Below are positions 8,738 to 18,100 of a stretch of 64,000 bases of DNA, piece by piece; within the stretch, counting starts at the first letter, position 1; every line of letters starts with the position of its first letter. This DNA is from Rhodanobacter sp. DHB23 (lineage in GTDB: Bacteria > Pseudomonadota > Gammaproteobacteria > Xanthomonadales > Rhodanobacteraceae). A model generated the notes under the pieces. It searched no databases and was not told the DNA's origin. It saw only the letters and a list, made by a program, of their open reading frames with translations. The DNA lies in assembly GCF_014842975.1 (NCBI RefSeq), contig NZ_JACYXK010000026.1, positions 1 through 64,000 of the forward strand, read 5' to 3'. The translations under genes and the position numbers were made by a program.

Positions 8738-9583
8738 ATGAAGAAGGCAATGCTGGGGGCACTTCTCGCCATGGCGGCCATGACCGCCCAGGCCGCCACC
8801 CGCCAGGACATCGAGTCCTCCGCCGTCGTCAATGGCACCATCGTGCTGGCGCAGGACGGCACGGTGCAAAGCGCGGTGGTCGACAACCCGGCCAAATACG
8901 GCCAATCCATCGCCAACTTCGTGCACGACACCGCGATGCATTGGCGCTTCCAACCCGTGTTGCAGGACGGGCAACCCGTACTGGCCAAGACCAGCATGCA
9001 TGCCCGCGTCGTGCTGAAGCAGAAGCCCGATGGCAACTTCGAGGTACGCATCAAGGGCGTCACGTTCGGTGACGACGACCCGAATGACACCAGCACGCTG
9101 CACAATTCGCCGCTCAACAAAAAGCTCGTGCCGGATTACCCCATGGTCGCGATCAAGGAGCGCGTGCAGGGAACGGTGTATCTGGCGCTGCACGTGGATC
9201 GCAGCGGCCATGTGACCGATGCCGTGGCCTTGCAGGTGAATCTCGGGGTCCTCGGCCAGGAGAACACGCTCAAGCGTTATCGCGAAATCCTGGCGCGCTC
9301 GGCCCGCCAGGCCGCGAGCCGATGGACTTACGAAATCCCCACCACGGGCAAGCTGGCCCAGCAGGACAGCTGGACGGTCCGCGTGCCGGTTACCTACAAC
9401 TTGAATGTATGGGGCGCACCCAAGCCCGACCACACCTGGCAAACCTATGTCCCCGGCCCGTACACGCCGGCACCCTGGGTCGACAGGCCGGACGCGGATG
9501 CAGCGGATGCCATTGCCGACGGCACCGTGCAGACGGATGGCGCGGGCCCGACCCTGCTTCCTGCCGCCTCCAACCACGGCTGA
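8738..9583 (+). CDS. Periplasmic protein with TonB C-terminal-like domains
   Basis: 281-aa exported protein: a clear signal peptide (MKKAMLGALLAMAAMTAQAA) is followed by two regions resembling the TonB C-terminal fold. The first, about residues 35-95, has IVLAQDGTVQSAVV and an MHWRFQPVL strand; the second, about 140-220, has GTVYLALHVDRSGHVTDAVAL and an AASRWTYEI strand. Such stand-alone domains occur in xanthomonads without a membrane anchor, so it is probably not a true energy transducer. The C-terminal 50 residues are Pro/Asp-rich and look disordered. No linked TonB-dependent receptor is present. Role unknown. Confidence 0.6.
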   Translation: MKKAMLGALLAMAAMTAQAATRQDIESSAVVNGTIVLAQDGTVQSAVVDNPAKYGQSIANFVHDTAMHWRFQPVLQDGQPVLAKTSMHARVVLKQKPDGNFEVRIKGVTFGDDDPNDTSTLHNSPLNKKLVPDYPMVAIKERVQGTVYLALHVDRSGHVTDAVALQVNLGVLGQENTLKRYREILARSARQAASRWTYEIPTTGKLAQQDSWTVRVPVTYNLNVWGAPKPDHTWQTYVPGPYTPAPWVDRPDADAADAIADGTVQTDGAGPTLLPAASNHG

Positions 9584-9688
9584 CGCGCGGCAAGGCATTC
9601 CCGGCGGGTGCATCACCCGCCGGACGCGGCTTCGCCGATCGGGGTCGCAAGCATTCGATGACGCGGGGCTGGGGTGGCAAGGCCAGCA

Positions 9689-10096
9689 TCACCGGGCACT
9701 CGTTTTCCTTTCCAGCGCCTGCTTCATGGCCGCGGCGCCCAGTTCCACGTTCTGGCCGATGGGCCCGGCCAGTTCGTCCGGCAAGACATCGGTGATCCAG
9801 ACCAGGCGCGTGCGGTGTTCGCCATCGGCAAAGACCTGGAAGGACGCGTTGTGGTGGCTCGCCCGGCCGCCGACGGAGGCGTAGACGAAGCGGCGCGCGT
9901 CATGGTCGAGCGTGACGATGCGTTCACGCACCACCAGGCCGTTGGCGAATGTGACGATCCTGGCGTCTCCGTCCAGTTTCGTGTCGACCAGCACGCCAGG
10001 CACGAGTCGTTCGTGCGTCGCGCCGATATCGCTGATGGCCGCCCATACATCCGCAGGGTCGGCATCCAGCAGTATTTCCCGGCATATCGAAGCCAT
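9689..10096 (-). CDS. SRPBCC (START/polyketide cyclase-like) protein
   Basis: 135-aa cytoplasmic protein with the SRPBCC layout: an N-terminal strand CREILLDADPADVWAAISD, a central antiparallel sheet (KLDGDARIVTFANGLVVRERI) and a long C-terminal helix (GPIGQNVELGAAAMKQALE) that would cap a hydrophobic pocket. It probably binds a small hydrophobic ligand. The start at 10096 has a GGGAGA ribosome-binding site; longer in-frame starts run into the upstream gene. It lies 38 bases after the stop of the exported protein at 10135-11196, read in the same direction, so the two may be cotranscribed. Ligand unknown. Confidence 0.7.
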   Translation of the reverse strand: MASICREILLDADPADVWAAISDIGATHERLVPGVLVDTKLDGDARIVTFANGLVVRERIVTLDHDARRFVYASVGGRASHHNASFQVFADGEHRTRLVWITDVLPDELAGPIGQNVELGAAAMKQALERKTSAR

Positions 10097-10134
10097 GGTG
10101 TCTCCCGGACGGATGGCCGTGCATTGGATCGGTT

Positions 10135-11196
10135 TCAGCCGCCCAGCGTGTCGACGGAAGTCCACGTAGGCACCCAGGTCCTGCCGCCATCCGTGGAGAT
10201 GGCCCAGTCCTGCCGGCAGGATTTCGCCGTGATGCCGGACCACACGTTGCGGGCCAGCACGGTCTTGCCATCGATCTCGTCCATGCCGATGAAGGTGCCG
10301 ACGCCATTCCGGAATTCGCCGACCATCGGCTGCTCCAGCGTGCCGGACTTGCTATTGGCGAAGTAGACCCGCCACTGCTGCGTCTTGCGGTCGTACAGGC
10401 GCAGCGCCAGGTCCTCGAGGTGGCCGCCGGGTCCGTCGACTTCGAGCTGGCCGATGTTGGCCCAGTCCTCCCAGAGCCGATACGCCGCATGCGTGCCGCT
10501 CAGGTCGCTCCACGCATCGGGTGAAGACAACGGATGCGGCACGGCACGTATCCGCGTCATCCATTGCCCCATGTTGAAGTCGAAGTCGTGCTCCGGGCCG
10601 GTGCCCTGGGCGTGGTGCACGTCGTAGTCCGGCGCTTTCTTCAGCCGGGTGAGCTGCGCGACGAAGTCGGTGGTCCAGGTCTTGCCGCCGTCGAGCGAGA
10701 CGGCAATCTCGTAGTGGTACGCGTCCGGCGTGATGTTCGACCAGATGTCGCGCTGGAGAACTTTTTTGTCGCCGGCTTCGGTCCAGGCATGGAACACGCC
10801 GACCCCGTTGCTGAACTCGCCGTACGAAGGCGCCTGCATGGTGCCGTCGTCGCTGCCTGCGAACTGCTCGCTCCATTGCCGCGACTTCGGGTCGTAGAGA
10901 AAGAGGGTCACGCCCTGGAAGTGGCCGCCGGAGCCGGAGGCTTCGATCTTCTCGATGTTGGCGCGCCCGTTCCACAAGGGCTGGTCGATCACCGTGCCGG
11001 TGAAGTTGCTCCAGGCACCGACGCCGGACGCCGTGACGTCCCGGCTCATGATCCGGGTCTGCCACGTGCCGAAGTGGAAATCGAAGGCGTGCTGCTGGTC
11101 GTCGCCCCGTGCCGCGCCTGCGGCGGATGACGACGGCCAGCCCATCGTCAGCGCAAGGGCAAGCAGGCCTGTACGCAACATCGTTTTCGCATGCAT
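10135..11196 (-). CDS. Exported protein with two DUF1579-like repeats
   Basis: 353-aa protein with a signal peptide (about residues 1-26). The rest is an internal duplication: both halves begin with HDFDF/HAFDF followed by GxWxTRI (about residues 36 and 202), then repeat a WxNIxxxExxGxGGH segment, an LYDxKxxQW strand, a GEFxNGVGxF strand and a final SLDGGKTWT/STDGGRTWV. The repeat resembles the lipocalin-like DUF1579 domain, so ligand binding in the periplasm is plausible. It is followed by a small SRPBCC protein read in the same direction. I cannot assign a substrate. Confidence 0.65.
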   Translation of the reverse strand: MHAKTMLRTGLLALALTMGWPSSSAAGAARGDDQQHAFDFHFGTWQTRIMSRDVTASGVGAWSNFTGTVIDQPLWNGRANIEKIEASGSGGHFQGVTLFLYDPKSRQWSEQFAGSDDGTMQAPSYGEFSNGVGVFHAWTEAGDKKVLQRDIWSNITPDAYHYEIAVSLDGGKTWTTDFVAQLTRLKKAPDYDVHHAQGTGPEHDFDFNMGQWMTRIRAVPHPLSSPDAWSDLSGTHAAYRLWEDWANIGQLEVDGPGGHLEDLALRLYDRKTQQWRVYFANSKSGTLEQPMVGEFRNGVGTFIGMDEIDGKTVLARNVWSGITAKSCRQDWAISTDGGRTWVPTWTSVDTLGG

Positions 11197-11239
11197 GGCG
11201 TCTGTTCTCTCAAGGGGAGGGGAGCGTTGCGGGATGCCA

Positions 11240-12211
11240 TCAATGGACGTAGTTGATCGCGATGGCCGGCGTTACCGAGCGTGTCGCGTCGTGCCCGCCC
11301 ACGATCACGCGCGCGCCCAGCAGCACGCCGAGGCTGGAATTGAAGCTGTACTCGACCGCGGGCGCGTAACCGTAGGCATCGCTGGAACCCGACTGCAGGT
11401 GCGTGGGCACGGGCAAGGCGTCGACCGGGTCCGTGCTGCCGTCCACGCGGGTGGCCGCGCCGTGGCTGCGGAACAGGTCCAGCGCCAGCACCCAGCGGCG
11501 GGTGACGCTGTATTCGGCCGAGGTGCCCATGTAGAACGCGTCGCCCGGCCGCACCGTGCCGCGGAAGCCGGGTGCGGTGCCGTAGACGCTGGCGCCGCTG
11601 ACGTCGGCATCGCCGTTGAAGGTGCGCGTGAGGTTGAGCCGCACGCGCAGCAGGCGGCCGTTCGGCATCCAGAAATAGCTCTGCGCATTGAGGCCCAGCG
11701 TGGTGGCCCAGGCGCCGCCGCCCAGGCCGTCGCTGGCGCGCGCCAGGTTGTCGTAGCGGCCGGTGGGCAGGGTCTCCTGCAGCTGCACGGCGAGCGTGGG
11801 CAGCCAGCTGCCTTCGTGGAAGCGGGTGAGCCGGTACTGCGCCTGCACGATCTGGTCGCCCAGGCCGATGCCCGAGCTGTCCGGCCCGTTGCTGACGCGG
11901 TTGTAGCCGACGATGGGGATCAGGCCCACGGTGAGGCGGTCGGTGAGCCCGTACAGCACGTAGGCGCGCGAACCGAAGGCATCCGAGCCTTTCGAGGCGA
12001 CGTCGTAGAAATAGGGCTCGACCAGCACGTGCCCCTGCGGCAGCGTCTCGGCGGAATTGGCCAGCATCGGGCCGGTCCACCAGGCGTCGTCCAATGACTG
12101 GCGCGACGGGCCGGCATCCTGCGCGACGGCCGTGCCGATACCCGACAGCAGGACGAACGGCAGCGCGAGTCGGCGCCACCGCAAGCATGCCTTTGCCGCC
12201 TGTGCCCGCAT
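11240..12211 (-). CDS. Outer-membrane transporter-like beta-barrel protein
   Basis: 323-aa protein with an N-terminal signal sequence ending in GIGTAVAQ, then alternating amphipathic strands characteristic of an outer-membrane barrel (GHVLVEPYFYDV, DRLTVGLIPIVGYN, YRLTRFHEGSWLPTLAVQLQ and others), ending in an aromatic/hydrophobic strand (AIAINYVH). It resembles the MetA-pathway/phenol-degradation type of transporter proteins. The ATG at 12211 is chosen; a GTG six codons earlier is possible. It is divergent from the MocR regulator 88 bases away, which could control it. Substrate unknown. Confidence 0.6.
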   Translation of the reverse strand: MRAQAAKACLRWRRLALPFVLLSGIGTAVAQDAGPSRQSLDDAWWTGPMLANSAETLPQGHVLVEPYFYDVASKGSDAFGSRAYVLYGLTDRLTVGLIPIVGYNRVSNGPDSSGIGLGDQIVQAQYRLTRFHEGSWLPTLAVQLQETLPTGRYDNLARASDGLGGGAWATTLGLNAQSYFWMPNGRLLRVRLNLTRTFNGDADVSGASVYGTAPGFRGTVRPGDAFYMGTSAEYSVTRRWVLALDLFRSHGAATRVDGSTDPVDALPVPTHLQSGSSDAYGYAPAVEYSFNSSLGVLLGARVIVGGHDATRSVTPAIAINYVH

Positions 12212-12299
12212 GACCACCGACACCTCCACTCTTCGTGCGCCAGGAGCAGACTAGGCAACCAAGTGGCTCGAATGAATAGCCACCCGACGAGGACATGAC

Positions 12300-13796
12300 A
12301 TGACCACTCGGCAAGCCGCCACGAAACGCGCCTCCGCCAGCCTGGTCCCGGCTATCGCGCTCGAGGGCAGCGGGCCGATCTACCAGCAACTGGCGGAATG
12401 GTTCCGCCGCGCCATCGCCGAGGGCCGGCTGCGCCCGGGCCAGCGCGTGCCCTCCACCCGCGCGCTGGCCGGCGAGCTCGGCGTCTCGCGCCTGCCGGTG
12501 CTGGGCGCCTACGAGCAGTTGCTTGCCGAGGGTTACCTGGAAAGCTTCACCGGCAGCGGCACCTGCGTGGCCGCGGCGATCCCGCACGAGGGGCCGGCCC
12601 CGCCGCGTCGCCGGGTGCAACGCTCGCCAACCGCCGCCGCCGCCGCATCCGGGCCGCGCCGCGTCGCCGCGCGGGTGGCGGCGATGGCCTCGCCGCCGCA
12701 GACCTGGCTGGAGAGCCAGGGCGCGTTCCGCGTGGGCGTGCCCGCGCTCGACCACTTCCCGCACGGCACGTGGTCGCGCCTGCTGGGCCGGCATGCGCGC
12801 CACGTCGGCACCGACGCGCTGGTCTATGGCGACACCCTGGGCCACGCGCCGTTGCGCGCGGCGATCGCCGAGTACCTGGCGACGGTGCGCGCGGTGCATG
12901 CCGACGCCGACCAGATCCTGGTCACCAGCGGTTCGCAGCACGGCCTGCAGATCTGCGCGCATGCGCTGCTCGATCCCGGCGACCACGCCTGGGTGGAGGA
13001 GCCCGGCTATCCCGGCGCGCACCAGGCACTGGCGGCGGTGGGCGCCCTGCCCGTGCTGGTGCCGGTGGACGCCGACGGCATGGACGTGGCCGCAGGCGTC
13101 CGCCGCGCGCCGGCGGCGCGGCTGGCCTACGTCACGCCCTCGCACCAGTTCCCGCTGGGCGCCACGATGAGCGCGGCGCGGCGCATCGAGCTGCTGCAGT
13201 GGGCGACGCGCGCGGGCAGCTGGATCGTCGAAGACGACTACGACAGCGAGTACCGCTACGGCAGCAAGCCGATCGCCGCGCTGCAGGGACTGGATGCCGA
13301 CGCGCGGGTGATCTACGTGGGCACCTTCAGCAAGGTGCTGTTCCCCGCGCTGCGGCTCGGCTACCTGGTGGTGCCGAAGGACCTGCTGCCGGCCTTCCGC
13401 GCCGCCCGCGACGCGCTGGACACCTGCTCGCCGATGCTGCCGCAGCGCGTGCTGCACGACTTCATCCGCGAGGGCCATTTCGCGCGGCACATCCGCCGCA
13501 TGCGCATGCTGTACGCGGCGCGGCGCGCGGCACTGCAGGCGGCGATCCGGCGGCACCTGCCCGACACGCTGCAGGTCGTGGGCGCCGAGGCGGGCCTGCA
13601 GCTGACCGCCCTGCTGCCGCCGGGCGTGGACGACGTGGCGTTGTCGCAACGGGCGGCGCGGGCCGGCGTGTCGGTACGGCCGCTGTCGCCCTGCTACCGC
13701 GGCGAGACGAAGCGCCATGGCCTGATCCTGGGCTATGGCAGCGTGGGCGAGCGTTCCATCCAGGAGAGCGTGCGGCGCCTCGCCCGCTGTCTCTGA
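12300..13796 (+). CDS. MocR/PdxR-family transcriptional regulator with aminotransferase domain
   Basis: 498-aa MocR-type protein: an N-terminal GntR winged helix (about residues 25-95, with [17 protein letters not shown] and LAGELGVSR), a Pro/Arg/Ala linker, and a fold-type I aminotransferase domain (about 135-495). Conserved PLP features are visible: [28 protein letters not shown] and the Schiff-base lysine K345 in FSKVLFP. Proteins of this class use PLP or an amino-acid adduct as effector. A GAGGA ribosome-binding site precedes the ATG. The divergent outer-membrane gene at 11240-12211 is a candidate target. Which effector it senses cannot be read from the sequence. Confidence 0.9.
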   Translation: MTTRQAATKRASASLVPAIALEGSGPIYQQLAEWFRRAIAEGRLRPGQRVPSTRALAGELGVSRLPVLGAYEQLLAEGYLESFTGSGTCVAAAIPHEGPAPPRRRVQRSPTAAAAASGPRRVAARVAAMASPPQTWLESQGAFRVGVPALDHFPHGTWSRLLGRHARHVGTDALVYGDTLGHAPLRAAIAEYLATVRAVHADADQILVTSGSQHGLQICAHALLDPGDHAWVEEPGYPGAHQALAAVGALPVLVPVDADGMDVAAGVRRAPAARLAYVTPSHQFPLGATMSAARRIELLQWATRAGSWIVEDDYDSEYRYGSKPIAALQGLDADARVIYVGTFSKVLFPALRLGYLVVPKDLLPAFRAARDALDTCSPMLPQRVLHDFIREGHFARHIRRMRMLYAARRAALQAAIRRHLPDTLQVVGAEAGLQLTALLPPGVDDVALSQRAARAGVSVRPLSPCYRGETKRHGLILGYGSVGERSIQESVRRLARCL

Positions 13797-13849
13797 GAGA
13801 CTGTACGAAGGCCTCCCCCGTGTCCTGCATGGCCTCATCGTTCGGAGGC

Positions 13850-13922
13850 AGGCGCACCCTGAGCGCGATGGCTTTGCTGCTCGATCGAAGCCAAAGCCAT
13901 CGCGCACAGGGTGCGCTCCTGC
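13850..13922. repeat. Palindromic repeat (GTAGGAG type), intergenic copy
   Basis: Inverted-repeat element with arms GCGCACCCT...GCGATGGCTTTG and the matching complement, around a short TGCTCGATCGAAGC centre. Same family as 7064-7141 and 37090-37166. It lies between the MocR gene and a small exported protein gene. Confidence 0.75.
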
Positions 13923-14070
13923 AACAGATTTGCGCGCCGGGCCCGCGCCATGCGGGCAAGGCCCCCCCTGCTCCGACCTGAACGCGTTGCCGGTACCGCG
14001 TCAACACACGCGGGCAGGCCGGCGTTTCCCCACCTGCACGCCGCCTTTCGCGGCGACCACGGAGAGCCTG

Positions 14071-14412
14071 ATGAGCCGCAAGTCTTCCGCCCTGATCCTG
14101 TCCGCCGGCCTGGCGCTGGCCGGTGCCGGCCTCGTCGCCATGCCCGCCGCGCAGGCGCAGGTGATTGGCGTGGGAGTGAACGTGGGCATCGGCGTGCCAC
14201 CACCGCCACCGCGTTACGAGCCGGTGCCGGCGCCGCGCTACGGCTATGTCTGGGCGCCGGGCTACTGGATGTGGAGCCCGCGCATGCATCGCCATGTGTG
14301 GGTGGGCGGCCGCTGGGTGCGTGCGCGCCCCGGCTGGCGCTACCTGCCGCCGCACTGGGACCGTGGGCCGCACGGCAACTGGCATTTCCGCGACGGCTAC
14401 TGGGCGCACTGA
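14071..14412 (+). CDS. Exported YXWXPGYW/WxGxW-repeat protein
   Basis: 113-aa protein: a signal peptide ([20 protein letters not shown], cleavage after AQA near residue 30), then a short mature domain with repeated aromatic motifs [20 protein letters not shown] and [10 protein letters not shown]. This is the WXXGXW (YXWXGXW) repeat type of unknown function found in the cell envelope of proteobacteria. The ATG at 14071 has a GGAG upstream and gives the signal peptide its natural position; longer frames are unsupported. It is followed by a second, related gene at 14543. Confidence 0.75.
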   Translation: MSRKSSALILSAGLALAGAGLVAMPAAQAQVIGVGVNVGIGVPPPPPRYEPVPAPRYGYVWAPGYWMWSPRMHRHVWVGGRWVRARPGWRYLPPHWDRGPHGNWHFRDGYWAH

Positions 14413-14542
14413 ACACGCGGAGGCCCGCGATGGCATCGGCACGTCCTTGCCGTCGCACCGTCCGCATCCTGATTCCGGCCACTTCGCGGCGCGACAACGC
14501 CGCGAAATGCCGCTTCGCTTCACCAAACGAGGGAGGAACCTC

Positions 14543-14905
14543 ATGTCGTCACGTCGTCTTGCAGGTCTGTTGATGGTCGCCGCCGCGGCAGTGTCCGCCG
14601 CGGGTTGTGTGGTGGAACCGCCGCCGCGTCCCCGCCCGCGCCCGATGGTCTACGCGCCGCCACCGCCGCAGGTGGTGGAAGTGATCGCGCCGCAGCCCCC
14701 GCCGCCGCCCATCGAGGAAGTGCTGCCACCGCCCCGCCCCGGCTACGTCTGGGCACGCGGCTACTGGCGCTGGAACGGCCGCCGCTACGTCGGCGTGGCC
14801 GGCCACTGGGAAGTGGTCCGGCCCGGCTACCGTTACGTGCATCCGCACTGGGAGCAGCGCGGCGATGGCTGGCACTTCCGCGCGGGCGTGTGGGTGAACG
14901 GCTGA
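14543..14905 (+). CDS. WxGxW-repeat lipoprotein
   Basis: 120-aa predicted lipoprotein: signal peptide with lipobox (VSAAGC, Cys about residue 22), a Pro-rich linker (PPPRPRPRP and a run of PP pairs), then PGYVWARGYWRW, RYVGVAGHWEVV and GDGWHFRAGVW. It is a paralogue of the preceding gene with a lipid anchor and a spacer instead of a soluble form. A GGGAGGA ribosome-binding site fits the ATG. The two genes probably arose by duplication and may be cotranscribed (130-base gap). Confidence 0.75.
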   Translation: MSSRRLAGLLMVAAAAVSAAGCVVEPPPRPRPRPMVYAPPPPQVVEVIAPQPPPPPIEEVLPPPRPGYVWARGYWRWNGRRYVGVAGHWEVVRPGYRYVHPHWEQRGDGWHFRAGVWVNG

Positions 14906-14942
14906 GGGTTTAGATGTAGATGTGGATGTAGATGTACTTCTG

Positions 14943-14990
14943 CGGTCATCCCTGATCGCGAAGATCAAACGGGCGGCCATCCATGGCCGC
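14943..14990. repeat. Dispersed repeat (GCGGCCAT/ATGGCCGC palindrome type)
   Basis: Contains TCATCCCTGATCGCGAAGAT followed by the palindrome GCGGCCATCCATGGCCGC. Related copies are at 41964-42075 and 55630-55745. A short direct repeat of GATGTA/GATGTG units (14912-14935) lies just before it. Confidence 0.6.
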
Positions 14991-15142
14991 ACTACTCAGG
15001 GAACGGCCCGGGTTACTCCGGGCCGCTTTGTTTGCCCCGCCACTGGCCATTGCCTTTCGTGCCACCGCGGCGCGATGTCGAAAATCGCCGCCGGCGTTTC
15101 CGGATCGCAGACGCCGAGACGAAAGCTGGGCAGAATCTGCGG

Positions 15143-18100
15143 ATGCCGACAGCCCCGCCCTCCATGGAAGACATCCAGCCCGGCCTGATGGTCGTGCACG
15201 GCAACCGCCTGGAAGACCTGCGCGACCTGCTGGTCGAATGGCTGGCGCGCGCGCCGCTGGCGCCGCTGGAGGACGAGCTGATGCTGGTGCAGAGCAACGG
15301 CATCGCGCAGTGGCTGAAGCTGGCGCTGGCGCGCCCGCGCGAAGCCGGCGGCATGGGCATCAGCGCGGCGGTGGACATGCAGCTGCCCGGCCGCTTCCTG
15401 TGGCGCGCCTACCGCGCCGTGCTGGGCCGCGAGGCGGTGCCGGCGGATTCGCCGTTCGACAAGTCGCGCCTCACCTGGCGGCTGATGCGCCTGCTGCCCG
15501 CGCAGCTTGGCGACGCGGCCTTCGCGCCGCTGCGGCACTTCCTCGGCGAGGGCCGCGTCGATCCGGCCAGGCTCTTCCAGCTGGCGCGACAGGTCGCCGA
15601 CCTGTTCGACCAGTACCAGGTCTATCGCGCCGACTGGCTGGACGATTGGGAACACGGCCGCGACGGGCTGCGCGACCCGCGCGGGCAGCGCCTGCCGTTG
15701 CCCGCGGAGCAGCGCTGGCAGGCGCAACTGTGGCGCGCGCTGCTGCGCGACGTGGGCAGTGCGCAACGCGACAGCCATCGCGCCGCCATGCACCGCGCCT
15801 TCCTCGCGCGCGTCGCCACGCTGGAAGCGCGACCCGCCGCGCTGCCGCGACGCATCGTGGTGTTCGGCATTTCCTCGCTGCCGCAGCAGACGCTGGAGGC
15901 GCTCACCGCGCTGGGTCGCGTGTGCCAGGTGTTCCTGCTGGTGGCCAACCCGTGCCGGCACTACTGGGCCGACATCATCGAGGACCGCGAACTGCTCAAG
16001 GCCGAGCGGCACCGCCACGCCGCCAAGCCCGGAGCGCCGGAAACGCCGCAGTACGAGGAGCTGCACCTGCACGCGAACCCGCTGCTCGCCGCCTGGGGCA
16101 AGCAGGGCCGCGACTACATCCGCCTGCTCGACGGTTTCGATGCGCCGGCGATCTACCGCACGCGCTTCGCCGCGCTGGGCCGCGACATCGACCTGTTTGC
16201 CGATCCCGGCCGCGACAGCCTGCTGCACCAGGTGCAGCGGGCCATCCTCGACCTCGAACCACTGCCCGCCGATCCTGCGCAACGGCAAGCGCTGGAACCC
16301 GGCGACGAGTCGCTGCGTTTCCACGTCGCGCACAACCCGCAGCGCGAAGTGGAGGTCCTGCACGACGAACTGCTGGCGCTGTTCGAGCGTGCCGCGCGCG
16401 AGGGCCGGCCACTGGCGCCGCGCGACGTGATGGTGATGGTGCCGGACATCCAGGCCTACGCGCCGCACATCCAGGCCGTGTTCGGCCGCGTGCAGCCCGG
16501 CGACCCGCGCTACTTGCCGTGCAGCATCGCCGACCGACCCGCACGCGGCGCCACGCCGCTGCTGGTGGCGCTGGAACAACTGCTGCGCCTGCCCGAATCG
16601 CGCTTCGCCGCGGGCGACATCCTCGACCTGCTCGATGCGCCCGCGTTGCGCCGCCGCTTCCGCCTCGACGAGGCCGACCTGCCCGTGCTGCGTCGCTGGA
16701 TCGAGGGCGCCGGCATCCGCTGGGGCCTCGACGGCAGGCAGAAGCTGGGCCTGGGCCTGCCGCCCGAAGAACAGAACAGCTGGCGCTTCGGCCTGCGCCG
16801 CATGCTGCTGGGCTATGCGGTGGGCGACGGCATGTCGCTGGACGGCATCGCGCCCTACGACGAAGTCGGCGGCCTCGACGCCGCGCTGGTCGGCCCGCTC
16901 GCCCTGCTGCTGGAACAGCTGGAACACGGGTGGCGCGTATTCGCCATCCCGGCCACGCCCGCGCAATGGATCGAACGCCTGCGCGCCGTGCTCGCGGCGA
17001 TGTTCGACGCGGGCCGCGACGATGACGACGCCCTCCTGCTGCAGCGACTGGACGATGCGCTGTCCACGTGGGAACAGTCCTGCGTCGAAGCCGGCTTCGA
17101 TGGACCGTTGCCGCTCGCCGTGGTGCGCGAGCACTGGCTGGCCACCATCGACGAAAGCCGCCTGTCGCAGCGCTTCCTCGGCGGCGCGGTGAGCTTCGGC
17201 ACCCTGCTGCCGATGCGCGCGATCCCGTTCCGCGTGGTCTGCCTGCTCGGCATGAACGACGGCGACTATCCGCGCCGTCACGACGCGCCCGACTTCGACC
17301 TGATGGCCTTGCCGAAACAACAGCGCCCCGGTGACCGCTCGCGCCGCGAGGACGACCGCTACCTGTTCCTCGAAGCCCTGCTCTCCGCACGCGACGCCTT
17401 GTACGTGAGCTGGGTGGGCAAGAGCGCGCGTGACAACAGCGAGCTGCCGCCCTCGGTGCTGGTGGGCCAGTTGCGCGATTACCTCGCCGCTGGCTGGGAT
17501 GCCCCGCTGGCCGCGCTCACCACCGACTACCCGCTGCAAGCCTTCAGCCCCAGCTATTTCGACGCCGCCAGCGACGCACGCCTGTTCACCTACGCTGCCG
17601 AATGGCAGCGCGCGCGGCGGCTCAGCCGCGAAACCGAAGCCGTCCCGCTCGCGCCGTGGCCGCGCGAAACGCCCTTGGACCTCGCCCTGCTGCAACGCTT
17701 CCTGCGCTCGCCGGCCAGGCTCTTCTACGCCGAACGCCTAGGCGTGCATTTCGCCGGCGACGATGATGCCGACACCGACCACGAGCCCTTCGCCCTCGGT
17801 CCGCTGGAGAACCATCAGCTCACCGACGCCCTGCTGCGCACCGCCATCCACGCCGGCGACGCCGCGCTGGCGCCCGTCGCGCAACGCCTGTACGAACAGG
17901 GCGAGCTGCCGCCGGGCAGTTTCGGTGAACTGGCGCTGGCGCCGATGGAAGCCGCCGCCAGGCGCGCCGCCACGCGCTGGCACGCGCTGGATGCCCACTA
18001 TCCACTCACCGGTAAAAGCCACGCGCTGCACGGCGCGGCGCACGGGTTAAGCATCGAGGACACGCTGGACGATTTGCGCACGGACGACGACGGCGGCCAC

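Noticed and set aside
8738-9583. True TonB energy transducer
   Set aside because: A cleavable signal peptide and no N-terminal membrane anchor or Pro-Lys spacer; only the C-terminal-domain-like fold is present.
14996-17695. 899-codon minus-strand frame opposite recC
   Set aside because: Low-complexity Arg/Gln/Ala/Val product typical of an antisense frame; recC is secure.
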